NCBI GenBank assembly: GCA_021463145.1
Contig: JAJTWZ010000012.1
Location: 16,178 to 80,177, forward strand
Source: Blastocatellia bacterium
GTDB lineage: Bacteria; Acidobacteriota; Blastocatellia; UBA7656; JADIYM01
Length of the DNA: 64,000 nucleotides
Reading direction: 5' to 3'
Shown here piece by piece: positions 27,062-35,002 of the stretch. Position 1 is the first letter of the stretch. Each line of letters opens with the position of its first letter. The translations under genes were made by a program, and so were the position numbers. The notes below the pieces were generated by a model that was not told where the DNA came from, did not search any database, and was given only the letters and a program-made list of their open reading frames with translations.

Positions 27062-28393
27062 ATGGAGACGCTTCGGCCACCGGATCAGACGTCGGCTCGG
27101 ATCATCGAAGCCTACTGCGAGCTTCTCGAATCTCCTGCGCTTCGGCTTCGCTTCATACGCAAAGCGGTGGCGAGATGCCAGGACGAGGGTGTCGGCCAGG
27201 GGTCGAAATGGCCGCTTTTCGACCGTTTCCGGTTGCGAAAGATCGTCGTCGAGGAGCTCGTGCCACTACTCCCCGCCGAGTCAACCGTCCCAATGCCGGT
27301 GAGGCTGGCTATGACGGCCTATCGATTCCGGGTGCCGATCTATGCCGTGTCGGCCGTGGCCAGCGTGGGACTGGTTAGCGTCATCGCCTATCTTGCGGTG
27401 CAGGTCGTGCTTGCGTCGTATCCCGTGCCGGCCGATTCGATCGTTCCGCCCGTTGCCACGGCAGCGCCGGCTGTTGCAGGGGCCACGGACTTGCCGCAAT
27501 ACGCGCCGGAGCAGATCTGGCTCGTCGAGCAGGGCGACGGCTACGAGGTGTACTCGAACGGCGCTCGCATCCTCACCGAGTTCGAGACCGACGGCCCACC
27601 GCGCCGGTACTTTGCGTTCCCGAAGGGTGCGACTTCGCCGGATGCGGCAGTCGAGCACACGGCGACTCCGAAAGGCATCGTGTATCACACGTCGCAAAGC
27701 CACATCGCGCCTTTCAAGGAGGAGTTCAACGACAAGTTGCAGACGAGCGCGCGAGCGCTTCTCGAGTTCGTGTCGCGACGGCGTTTGTACAACTACGTCA
27801 TCGACCGCTTCGGCCGTGTTTATCGGGTCGTTCGTGACGAGGACGCTGCCGATCACGCCGGAAATTCGGTATGGGCGGATGCGGAGTTCGAGTATCTGGA
27901 TTTGTCTGGGGGGACTATTGGCATCTGTTTCGAAGCCGAATGGCGGCCCGACACGAAGCTCGCTCCGGACGAGATCAACGAGGCTCAGATCTACGCTGGG
28001 CGGGTGTTGACGGCGATGCTGCGGAGCAAGTACGGGATCTCCGACGCGATGTGCGTTACGCACGCTCTCGTGTCGGTCAGTCCTTCTTCCAGGCTCATCG
28101 GATTTCACATGGATTGGGCTCGCGCGTTTCCATTTGCAGCCATTGGCTTGTCGGACAAGTACGCCGTGGAAAATCCAGGTGTCGCGCTTTTCGGGTTCGA
28201 TCACGACGGACAATTCGATCGTGCGATCGGTGAGATGTGGCCTGGCATTCCCCTCGCGGAAAGGCGACTTGCGGAAACGGCCCTTGCAACCGGACAGAAA
28301 GACGTGGAACTTCGTCGTGATTTGCAGTTGCGGTATCGCTCCTTCAAGAGCTGGCTCAGTGCCCGCGACGTGGAGGCTGGCAACGGAGAATGA
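27062..28393 (+). CDS. Membrane-anchored N-acetylmuramoyl-L-alanine amidase-like protein
   Basis: A 443-residue protein. One membrane helix (FRVPIYAVSAVASVGLVSVIAYLAV) lies at about residues 90-115, preceded by a ~85-residue cytosolic helical part. The outer domain resembles Amidase_2/PGRP: KGIVYHTSQSHIAPF (first His), LYNYVIDRFGRVYRVVRDEDAADHAGNSVW, TIGICFEAEW, and VTHALVSVSPSSRLIGFHMDW. The usual third zinc ligand (Cys or Asp in a K-x-D/C-P-G loop) is not evident, so catalysis is uncertain. It precedes the HU-like/actin-like unit by about 55 bp, so a role in envelope remodelling linked to that filament is possible. Confidence 0.75.
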   Translation: METLRPPDQTSARIIEAYCELLESPALRLRFIRKAVARCQDEGVGQGSKWPLFDRFRLRKIVVEELVPLLPAESTVPMPVRLAMTAYRFRVPIYAVSAVASVGLVSVIAYLAVQVVLASYPVPADSIVPPVATAAPAVAGATDLPQYAPEQIWLVEQGDGYEVYSNGARILTEFETDGPPRRYFAFPKGATSPDAAVEHTATPKGIVYHTSQSHIAPFKEEFNDKLQTSARALLEFVSRRRLYNYVIDRFGRVYRVVRDEDAADHAGNSVWADAEFEYLDLSGGTIGICFEAEWRPDTKLAPDEINEAQIYAGRVLTAMLRSKYGISDAMCVTHALVSVSPSSRLIGFHMDWARAFPFAAIGLSDKYAVENPGVALFGFDHDGQFDRAIGEMWPGIPLAERRLAETALATGQKDVELRRDLQLRYRSFKSWLSARDVEAGNGE

Positions 28394-28450
28394 TGTGCAG
28401 GGACGAGAGTGGAACGGGGTTCGCAACGGCCGGCGCCCAAAGGTGTGCCG

Positions 28451-28711
28451 ATGAACCGCGAACAGTTGCGGCGCAAAGTCGCCTTGCAGACTTCGGTGGA
28501 ATCGACGAAGGTAGCCCGCGCCATCGAGGCGATGCTCGAAATCATGGGTGCCGCACTCGTAAGGGGCGAGTCCGTCTCGATGCGGGGACTCGGAATGCTC
28601 GAGCCTCGTACGGCACGCAGCGGATTGCGGTCGGTGCGATTGCGGCCTGCCAGGGTACGCCACCCGGCGAAATCAGGAACTGAATCGACAACAACACTTT
28701 TCGGAGGAGTC
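28451..28711 (+). CDS. HU/IHF-like DNA-binding domain, open in frame into the actin-like gene
   Basis: From ATG 28451 the frame reads MNREQLRRKVALQTSVESTKVARAIEAMLEIMG then AALVRGESVSMRGLGMLEPR, a good match to the helical dimerisation part and first strands of HU/IHF proteins (T-x-x-S...A..A...L...L..GE-V-L-G-G). The DNA-wrapping arm is shortened (RTARSGLRSVRLRPARVRHPAKSG). No stop occurs before the actin-like ATG at 28712, so the product is either a 436-residue HU-actin fusion ending at 29761 or the domain is lost when translation starts at 28712. The end given here is the domain boundary, not a stop codon. Confidence 0.55.
28703..28709 (+). promoter_or_regulatory. Internal ribosome binding site before the actin-like start
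   Basis: GGAGGAG lies two bases before ATG 28712 inside the open frame. The spacing to the Shine-Dalgarno core is short but usable. It supports independent translation of the actin-like protein. Confidence 0.6.
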
Positions 28712-29761
28712 ATGGATCAAAGAGCTCACCAGGACGAGCGAGGCGGGGGCGATCAAGGCGATCAGCGTTCCCAGGATACCGCACCGCTCGGTCTCGACAT
28801 CGGGACCAGCCGGATCGTGCTATCGCGCGGAACGGGTCACGGCGCGAAGACCGAAACCCAACTGAACGCGTTCGTTTCGGTCCCCTACTCGAAGTTCACC
28901 GAGAACATCCTCAAACAGAACAAGGTCGGCTATTACCTGAACGGTGGGCGGGAGATTTTCATTTTTGGTAACGAGTCCGAGAAGTTTGCGTCGTTCTTCA
29001 ACGTCGATGCACGCAGGCCGATGAAGGCAGGCGTCCTGAACCCGTCCGAAGAGAACGGACTGCTCGTCATCCAGACGATCATCGAGAAGTTGCTGCCAAA
29101 GACCAAAAAGCACGAGATGGTCTGCTTCAGCGTGCCGGGGCCGGGACGCGACATGACGTCGGACCTCGTGTACCACGAAGCGATGCTCAAGAACCTGCTT
29201 CAAGGTCTCGGCTACCGGGCCAAGGCGATCAACGAGGGCCTGGCGGTCATATTCTCGGAACTCGAGAGCGAGAACTTCACGGGCATCGGCATCAGCGCCG
29301 GCGGCGGTATGTGCAACGTGTGTCTGGCCTACATGTCGGTACCGGTCTTCCAGTTCAGCACGAACCGGGCAGGCGACTACATCGACCAGAGCGTGGCTTC
29401 GGTGGTTGGCGACGCAACGACTCGGGTGCGAGTTGCAAAGGAAGAGAGCCTGGACCTGCGAAGGACGCCACAGACGAAGATCGAGCAGGCCCTGTCGATC
29501 TACTACGAGGAAATGATACTTTCGCTCGTAGAAGCACTGCGGACCGATTTCGTGCGGGCCGCGAACCTGCCGAGGATGGACCGGCCGATTCCGATCGTGC
29601 TCAGCGGCGGCACCGCATCGCCGAAAGGATTCGTGGAGAAATTCGCAAGCGCTCTCGAACAGGCCGACCTGCCGTTCAAGGTTTCGGATGTAAGAATCGC
29701 GTCCGATCCGCTCACAGCCACGGCGCGCGGATGCGCCATTGCCGCAATGCACGAAGAGTAA
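28712..29761 (+). CDS. Actin-like ATPase (MreB/FtsA/MamK superfamily), diverged
   Basis: A 349-residue protein with actin-fold nucleotide motifs. Phosphate-1 is PLGLDIGTSRIVLSRG. The connect and second phosphate region is FTGIGISAGGGMCNVCLAYMSVPVF. An adenosine-type motif is RPIPIVLSGGTASPKG, and a C-terminal DPLTATARGCAIAAM helix follows. Helix ENGLLVIQTIIEKLLPKTKKHEMVCFSVPGP fits the MreB-type interdomain region. It likely forms a cytoskeletal filament. Length fits MreB, but the sequence diverges from cell-shape MreB. A Rho-independent terminator follows at 29781, so the unit ends here. The same frame extends upstream through an HU-like domain. Confidence 0.85.
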   Translation: MDQRAHQDERGGGDQGDQRSQDTAPLGLDIGTSRIVLSRGTGHGAKTETQLNAFVSVPYSKFTENILKQNKVGYYLNGGREIFIFGNESEKFASFFNVDARRPMKAGVLNPSEENGLLVIQTIIEKLLPKTKKHEMVCFSVPGPGRDMTSDLVYHEAMLKNLLQGLGYRAKAINEGLAVIFSELESENFTGIGISAGGGMCNVCLAYMSVPVFQFSTNRAGDYIDQSVASVVGDATTRVRVAKEESLDLRRTPQTKIEQALSIYYEEMILSLVEALRTDFVRAANLPRMDRPIPIVLSGGTASPKGFVEKFASALEQADLPFKVSDVRIASDPLTATARGCAIAAMHEE

Positions 29762-29780
29762 CTGGGTGCTTTTTCTGACC

Positions 29781-29816
29781 GGGGCCGACTATTACTGTCG
29801 GCCCCTTGTTGATTTT
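29781..29816 (+). terminator. Rho-independent terminator after the actin-like gene
   Basis: Perfect 9-bp stem GGGGCCGAC (29781-29789) / GTCGGCCCC (29797-29805) with a 7-nt loop, followed by TTGTTGATTTT. It lies 20 bp past the stop at 29761. Confidence 0.85.
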
Positions 29817-30024
29817 CCTTCGGCTTTTCCTTCGGCTTTCGAAGCAGGCGGCTTTCGAACGAGGGACGCAGCATCGAAGTCATCTGGCGGAGCTGTATGC
29901 CGATTGCAGACAGCACCCCTGAAGGCGTCGCCTGATGGCGTAATTGCGCCCGCCCGCGGCCGGGATGCCCCGCTCGAGGCACCCGGGCGCGGGCGCCCGT
30001 TTCCAAGGCCGAATTCCGATATGG

Positions 30025-30354
30025 CTATGCGCTGAACGACGACCCGCAGCCGCAGCCTCCCGTCGAGTTCGGGTTCTTGAACGTGAATCCCGAACCCATG
30101 ACCGAGCTGACGTAGTCGATCTCAACGTTGTCCAGGTACTGGGCGCTGAACATATCGACAAATACCCGCACGCCGTTCATCTCCGACACACTGTCGTCCT
30201 CGCGGGGCGACTCTTCGATCTCCATGGCGTACTGGAATCCCGAGCAGCCACCGGGAATCACACGAACGCGCAGTCCGCCCTCGTCCGAGAGTTCCTCTTC
30301 CGACATGAACTTCTTGACCTCGAGGGCCGCGGCTTCCGTCATCATGAGATTCAT
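30025..30354 (-). CDS. erpA: A-type Fe-S carrier protein (IscA/ErpA family)
   Basis: A 109-residue HesB/IscA protein. The three cluster-binding Cys are visible: VIPGGCSGFQYAM and the C-terminal GGCGCGSSF. Other landmarks are VFVDMFSAQYLDNVEIDYV and FTFKNPN. It carries [2Fe-2S] or [4Fe-4S] clusters to apoproteins. The gene symbol is a best guess within the IscA/SufA/ErpA family. It belongs to a minus-strand Fe-S block with the NifU-like and Mrp genes and a SufR-like regulator upstream. Confidence 0.92.
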   Translation of the reverse strand: MNLMMTEAAALEVKKFMSEEELSDEGGLRVRVIPGGCSGFQYAMEIEESPREDDSVSEMNGVRVFVDMFSAQYLDNVEIDYVSSVMGSGFTFKNPNSTGGCGCGSSFSA

Positions 30355-30406
30355 CTTGATTCGTTCTCCTTAGCTGAAACAGAACTGACTTTTACGAACA
30401 ACTAAA

Positions 30407-30742
30407 TTATCGCGACGCAAAGTCGCGCGTCACAAGCTTTCTCCACGCCGTGCTGAGCCGGCCGGATACGGAAGGTGGCTCTTCGGCGATCAATTCGCCA
30501 AATCCGGCGAGTTCCTGCCGGAACTGTCGCTCGACCGACTCGCGAAGCGTCAAGAGCGAGCTTGGGCATCCGACACACGCTCCACGCAGCATGACGCGCA
30601 CGTTGCAGCCTTCGACGCAGACGAGCTCGATGCCTCCACCGTGACGCGCGAGCGCGGGCCGGACCGACTCGAGAACTCGCTCGACGTCGGCGGCCTGAAA
30701 GGACTGCCCTGGCACGGTGCTGTTTGTCTGGTCGACGATCAT
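30407..30742 (-). CDS. NifU C-terminal-domain scaffold protein (Nfu type)
   Basis: A 111-residue single-domain Nfu protein: VERVLESVRPALARHGGGIELVCVEGCNVRVMLRG followed by the cluster CxxC in ACVGCPSSLLTLRESVERQ. It assembles or transfers a [4Fe-4S] cluster, held between two subunits by the CxxC motif. It has a short C-terminal tail. Located 53 bp upstream of the IscA-type gene in the same direction. Confidence 0.92.
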   Translation of the reverse strand: MIVDQTNSTVPGQSFQAADVERVLESVRPALARHGGGIELVCVEGCNVRVMLRGACVGCPSSLLTLRESVERQFRQELAGFGELIAEEPPSVSGRLSTAWRKLVTRDFASR

Positions 30743-30844
30743 GGTGGCTCGGTCACTTGCCGGTTGGTTGATTGACTGACTTCACGCCCGGCGTCCTTCG
30801 CCGTACTTAGTCCTGCGTCCGAGGACTCACTCCTTACATGCTTC

Positions 30845-31669
30845 TTACATGGAAATTGTCGGAAGCGCCTTTGCCGAAGCACCCGACGAAACAGCGTCGG
30901 CCACTTTGTCCGCGACCGATGCGAGCGCCCGCGCCTGGGGCGTGTCGGGATCGCGCAAGACGACAGGAATGCCGGCATCGCCGCTTTCGCGAACCGACGT
31001 CGCTAAAGGAATCCGGCCGAGCAACTCACTGCTGAACTGCTCGGCAAGCGCCTGCCCACCGCCACTTCCGAAAATGTCGTGAACTGTCGAGCAGGAACTG
31101 CAAGTGAAGGAGCTCATGTTCTCCACGATGCCGATGAGCGGCACGCCGACCTGTTCGAACATGTTGATCGCCTTTCGCACGTCGGCGGTCGCGACGTCCT
31201 GAGGCGTCGTGACGACGACCGCACCCTGGACGGGAACGAGCTGCGCCAGCGAGAGTTGAACGTCGCCCGTTCCCGGCGGCATGTCGACTACGAGCAAATC
31301 CAGCTCGCCCCACAGCACGTCCGAGAGGAACTGCCGAACTACCGTGTGCAGCATTGGACCACGCCAGACTACGGGCTTGTCGCCAGGGTTCAGAAATCCC
31401 ATCGACATGACCTTCAGGCCGTGCGCCTCGAGCGGGATGATCTTCTGACCGTCGACTTCCGGTTGGCCAGCGAGGCCAACCATAAGCGGCACGTTGGGTC
31501 CATAAACATCCGTGTCGAGCAGGCCGACGCGCAATCCCTTTCGAGCAAGTGCGGCAGCTACGTTTACGGCGACTGTCGTCTTACCGACACCGCCCTTACC
31601 GGAACTCACCGCGACAATGCTGCGAATTCCGGTAATCGGCTCTTTGGGAGCCTGCTGATTTGCGCTCAT
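30845..31669 (-). CDS. mrp: Mrp/NBP35-family Fe-S carrier P-loop ATPase
   Basis: A 274-residue MinD-like ATPase. ATG 31669 (MSANQQAPKEPITGIRSIV) follows AGGAGG. The deviant Walker A is VAVSSGKGGVGKTTVAVN; switch segments are LLDTDVYGPNVP and LLVVDMPPGTGDVQLSLAQ; the bridging CxxC is SSFTCSSCSTVHDIFG. It delivers [4Fe-4S] clusters to apoproteins. The N-terminal MIP18-like domain found in many Mrp proteins is absent. The gene fits the Fe-S assembly block. Confidence 0.93.
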   Translation of the reverse strand: MSANQQAPKEPITGIRSIVAVSSGKGGVGKTTVAVNVAAALARKGLRVGLLDTDVYGPNVPLMVGLAGQPEVDGQKIIPLEAHGLKVMSMGFLNPGDKPVVWRGPMLHTVVRQFLSDVLWGELDLLVVDMPPGTGDVQLSLAQLVPVQGAVVVTTPQDVATADVRKAINMFEQVGVPLIGIVENMSSFTCSSCSTVHDIFGSGGGQALAEQFSSELLGRIPLATSVRESGDAGIPVVLRDPDTPQARALASVADKVADAVSSGASAKALPTISM

Positions 31670-31809
31670 TCGCGCCTCCTCGATTTGTTTCCCTTCCCTG
31701 CTGCGGCCCAGCAACGGGCAACTTCGCGATCACTCGACCAATACGTATCCAAGGAAATCACGGCAGAAAGGGCTTCCGGAGAATCCAAGGCATCGCGGGC
31801 ATCCGACGA

Positions 31810-32910
31810 CTACACATCCTGGTCACCGTTCAGACTCAGCGCGGCGAGCATCTCGTCGAGACGTTCGATGGTCACGCCATCCGAAAACTGGCCGTCTATC
31901 TCGACATTCGGCCCCGAGTCACAGGCCCCGAAGCAGTACGTAAGCTCCAGGGACAGCCCTGCTTCGGTCGGTACATCCGGAGCTACACCGTAGTTCGCGA
32001 CGAGATGCTCGACAAGTTCGTCTGCACCGTTCATCGAACAGTGTACGTTCACGCAAACCGACATGCATATCTTGCGCGATGACTTGCGAAACGCCGAGTC
32101 TCCGTTCCCCTCAAGAATGGATTCGCCGGAATCGCCCGGTCCGGTCGTGGCGGACGAAGAGATTGCTGGCTCGTGAGTAAGTTCCAGAGAGACCAACTCC
32201 GGACCCGGCCGCACGGGACTGGCCGCCTCTGCCGATTCTGCGAGTGCACGCTGGGGTTCTGGCACTGTCCCTTCGAAAGGCAATATGCGGTACTCGCAAG
32301 AGCGGGCATCGTTAGCGATCATGCAACAAGTCTTCACGACCGATCCGCCAGTGACTTCGCTGTAAACCCGAAGTTCTTCGCGGCATACCTGCGGATAAAG
32401 GTCAGCAACGTCGCGAATCGGACAGTTGTGCTCGACGATGCGATAACTGCCGTCGTCGAGCCTCTCGATGTCAGCAACGTAACCGCGATCGTTGAACTGC
32501 TTCGCGACGGCCTGAACCCGGGAGTCAAAATCCCGACCCTCCAGGTCGTGCTTGAGCGACGCAATGTTCACATCTGCCTGGTCCATCAACAACGCGTCGA
32601 TAGCGCCAGCGCCATATCTCGTTCCAATCTGCGCAAGGAGGTCGCAAGCAAAGTCGGCGGATCTGTTAGGGAACAGCCCGTCACCTTCATCTGTCAATGA
32701 ATAGATGAACTTAGGTCTGCCGCGTTCGCAACGTTCCAGGCTGTGGCCGATGAATCCCTGGTCCTCGAGTTGGTCGAGATGGCGACGGACGGCGACTTTG
32801 GAGATCTCGAGTTCCGTGGCAAGTGTCTCGACGCTCATCGTCCCCTGCCGCTTCAGCAGGTTGACAATTTCTGCGCGTGTGGACTGGAGCAGTTCGATGT
32901 GCGTCGACAT
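31810..32910 (-). CDS. SufR-like Fe-S-sensing regulator fused to NuoE-type thioredoxin-like [2Fe-2S] domain
   Basis: A 366-residue two-part protein. Residues 1-~210 match SufR-type repressors: winged helix (STRAEIVNLLKRQGTMSVETLATELEISKVAVRRHLDQLEDQGFI) and the Cys set EHNCPIRD...QVCREEL...KTCCMIANDARSCEYRI that binds a Fe-S cluster. After a polar linker, residues ~282-366 form a thioredoxin-like ferredoxin as in NuoE: CMSVCVNVHCSMNGADELVEHLV, then LELTYCFGACDSGPNVEIDGQ (Cx4C...Cx3C). SufR normally represses suf genes when its cluster is intact. It lies upstream of mrp, nfu and iscA and probably controls them. The fusion is unusual. Confidence 0.85.
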   Translation of the reverse strand: MSTHIELLQSTRAEIVNLLKRQGTMSVETLATELEISKVAVRRHLDQLEDQGFIGHSLERCERGRPKFIYSLTDEGDGLFPNRSADFACDLLAQIGTRYGAGAIDALLMDQADVNIASLKHDLEGRDFDSRVQAVAKQFNDRGYVADIERLDDGSYRIVEHNCPIRDVADLYPQVCREELRVYSEVTGGSVVKTCCMIANDARSCEYRILPFEGTVPEPQRALAESAEAASPVRPGPELVSLELTHEPAISSSATTGPGDSGESILEGNGDSAFRKSSRKICMSVCVNVHCSMNGADELVEHLVANYGVAPDVPTEAGLSLELTYCFGACDSGPNVEIDGQFSDGVTIERLDEMLAALSLNGDQDV

Positions 32911-33372
32911 TGCAGTTCAAAATACGCCGTTGTTTGGATTTGGTCAACTCCATCGTTACTAAATTCCGACGACTCGGGACGACTAGGTTTATTGCGAGCA
33001 ACGGTCCTGGTTCGTGCGCGAGTGCTGTCACGGGGATCAAGGTTTGCTTCGTGTCGATCAGTTGATCCCCGAATCGTTTAACAGGTCGCAACGACAGTAC
33101 GGGCAGGTATCACCATCGGTATGGGCGGAATAGACACCAGCAATGCCCAAGAAAGACCCAGGGACAGGCCTCGACAACCGCTCAAGTACTGCTCAAGTTG
33201 GTATCACGCCAACTGAACCTGAATTTGTTGTTGAGACCCGTGTCCGGCAGGCGGCGCCCCTCTTGCAACCAAACTGCCGCTACGAAACACGGCCGTGCTC
33301 ATACTTCCGCTCTTTGCCAGTATTGTCGATCGAGGAGCGCAGCGGCCGCGCGTGGACCTGCACGATTCGCAG

Positions 33373-33412
33373 CATGACTGAACATGACTGAACGTGACTG
33401 AACATGACTGGA
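33373..33412. repeat. 10-bp tandem repeat, four copies
   Basis: The unit CATGACTGAA is repeated about four times head to tail, with one variant copy (CGTGACTGAA). It lies in the promoter region between the SufR-like and ferritin-like genes. The period matches one DNA helical turn. Confidence 0.8.
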
Positions 33413-33510
33413 TGAATTGGATGTGCTGGGTGTCGGCTCTGACTTGACCCAATCGGGCAGTCGTCACATACTGCCCGTCCCGATTGGCTCTTCGAGTCGG
33501 CCGCGTTTCC

Positions 33511-33541
33511 GCCACGGATCGGCCACGGATCGGCCACGGTT
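33511..33541. repeat. 11-bp tandem repeat, about three copies
   Basis: The unit GGCCACGGATC repeats nearly three times. It is about 115 bp upstream of the start of the ferritin-like gene. Confidence 0.75.
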
Positions 33542-33654
33542 GGATACTTGGGGGCCTGGCGGTTGTTCGAGCTCGGATAGTGCACTTCAGCGAAGGGTGC
33601 CCGACAGCGCGACCAACTGGAATCTATTGATACACTTAATGTTAGAGGTCAGGC

Positions 33655-34086
33655 GTGGAAGATATTGAGGCCGATTTACTGCTGCTTCGCGGGTTGGTTG
33701 CCCGCGAACTTGATACAATCAACGTGTATCGGAGTCTTGCTGCCGAGACCGATGACGGACCGGCGCGTGAGTTTATTCTGCATGTCGTTGAGGAGGAAAA
33801 GTCGCATATTTCCGAAACTCTCAGGGTGATAGTAGGGCTCGATCCGGATCAGGCCGGGTTGCTTCAATCCGGATTTGCGGAAGGCCATCAGACTGGGCAG
33901 ATTCCGGAACCTGTATCGACTATAGGGTCGCTCGCCGTCGGGCCGATCTCGGCCGAGTCCGGCGCGAATCGTACTACCTCGGTCGCTGAAGATTCCTTCG
34001 CGGTCGAATCATCTACCCGAAGTCGACCCGTCGTGCCTAACGCCTGGACCGTGGGCAGTCTGCGAGGGCTTCCGTACCCTGAGTAG
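33655..34086 (+). CDS. Encapsulated-ferritin-like (EncFtn) cargo protein with encapsulin-targeting motifs
   Basis: A 143-residue protein from GTG 33655. Residues 1-70 resemble the two-helix EncFtn ferroxidase: Glu18, Tyr25, Glu48 and His51 (ARELDTINVYR; VVEEEKSHISE) have the same spacing (0, +7, +30, +33) as Glu32, Tyr39, Glu62 and His65 of the Rhodospirillum rubrum protein. A low-complexity tail carries two motifs like encapsulin cargo-loading peptides: TIGSLAVG (89-96) and, near the C terminus, WTVGSLRGLP (131-140), close to the LTVGSLRR motif of Myxococcus EncB/EncC. It probably oxidises Fe(II) inside an encapsulin shell. No shell gene is in the window. Neighbours are an Fe-S sensor and a ferredoxin. 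Confidence 0.8.
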   Translation: MEDIEADLLLLRGLVARELDTINVYRSLAAETDDGPAREFILHVVEEEKSHISETLRVIVGLDPDQAGLLQSGFAEGHQTGQIPEPVSTIGSLAVGPISAESGANRTTSVAEDSFAVESSTRSRPVVPNAWTVGSLRGLPYPE

Positions 34087-34342
34087 ACGCTTCCTGTTAC
34101 CCTATCTCATTGAATCTCATTGTATTACTGTCCTTGTTCATGGTTCTGACTTGGCGTATATAGAGGCGCGTGATCCAAGAGTTCGCCCGAACTGAGAACG
34201 TTGCCAACTCGGAAGCAATTGACGGTTCGGTGCTTGCGCGACTATTCTCAACGGTCTGACTTCGAGTTGGTCCCCACTGCTGCGCGAAGCCAGGCTTTGG
34301 GATCATCCCGGGAGACTCACCGACTCATAACGGAGAATTCTG

Positions 34343-34831
34343 ATGTCAATTCTTTCAGAGGTCGTCGACACCGTCCGAACACTCGCTGGCGGTCTGGCGC
34401 ATACAATTGCCAGAATTCCCCAACCGAAGACCACGATCAGCTATCCCGAGGATCCAGTTCCCCTCTCGGCGCGGTTTCGAGGCGAACACTTCTTGGACAC
34501 GGATGAAACGGGTCGGGAGCGTTGCGTAGCCTGCTTTCTCTGTTCGGCGATCTGCCCGGCCGAGGCGATCTACATCGAAGGCGCGGACGATCCTAGAGCA
34601 TATCCAGATCGAGTGGGTGTCGATGCGCGATTCGCGTCTGTTTATCGAATCGACTACGGCCGATGCATTCTGTGCGGGTTCTGTGTCGAGGCGTGCCCAA
34701 AGGATGCCATCAAGCATGGGCATGATTTCGAAATGGCGTCCTATACACGCGAAGGATTGATCCGGGAGAAAGATGCGCTTCTGGCGAATCGAGATCGTCA
34801 AAGGGGCCTTCACATCACGATCCGGACGTAG
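34343..34831 (+). CDS. NuoI-like 2x[4Fe-4S] ferredoxin
   Basis: A 162-residue protein with two classic cluster motifs: CVACFLCSAICPAEAI and CILCGFCVEACPKDAI, spaced as in NuoI of complex I (including the DETGRERC lead-in and GVDARFASVYRIDYGRC bridge). The N terminus has an amphipathic helix (SILSEVVDTVRTLAGGLAHTI) and PVPLSARFRGEHFL, also NuoI-like. No other nuo genes are in the window, so it is an orphan subunit or a stand-alone electron carrier, perhaps serving iron release from the neighbouring cargo ferritin (inference). ATG 34343 has GGAG upstream. A hairpin follows at 34872. Confidence 0.9.
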   Translation: MSILSEVVDTVRTLAGGLAHTIARIPQPKTTISYPEDPVPLSARFRGEHFLDTDETGRERCVACFLCSAICPAEAIYIEGADDPRAYPDRVGVDARFASVYRIDYGRCILCGFCVEACPKDAIKHGHDFEMASYTREGLIREKDALLANRDRQRGLHITIRT

Positions 34832-34871
34832 GACCGATCGGACGGGAGTTGCAGTGCTGGGGAGTCGCCGC

Positions 34872-34902
34872 GGGCTCGTCTAAGAGACGGGCCCGTTCTT
34901 TC
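34872..34902 (+). terminator. Hairpin terminator after the NuoI-like gene
   Basis: Stem GGGCTCGTC (34872-34880) / GACGGGCCC (34886-34894) with one U-G pair on the plus strand and a 5-nt loop, followed by GTTCTTTC. It lies about 40 bp past the stop at 34831. Confidence 0.65.
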
Positions 34903-35002
34903 GTCCGGACGGACCCTAACCTGTCCGGTGTTTGTTGGCTTCTGTTGATACGCGCCGCACGAGGACGACTGGATGGCGAGCCACCATCCCGGCTTGAACC
35001 AA

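Larger units (their letters stand above)
32911..33654. other. Long intergenic region (744 bp) with two short tandem-repeat arrays
   Basis: It separates the SufR-like gene (start at 32910, minus) from the encapsulated-ferritin-like gene (33655, plus), so it holds both promoters. Open frames here are short, without ribosome sites or recognisable domains. Two helical-pitch repeats (10 bp x4 and 11 bp x3) are listed separately. By eye it is less GC-rich than neighbouring genes. Confidence 0.55.

Noticed and set aside
29930..30010. GC-rich imperfect inverted repeats before the IscA-type gene end
   Set aside because: The arms pair only in part and no T-run follows, so a terminator call is not justified.
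33143..33391. 82-residue plus-strand frame
   Set aside because: No family, no ribosome site, ends in the 10-bp repeats.
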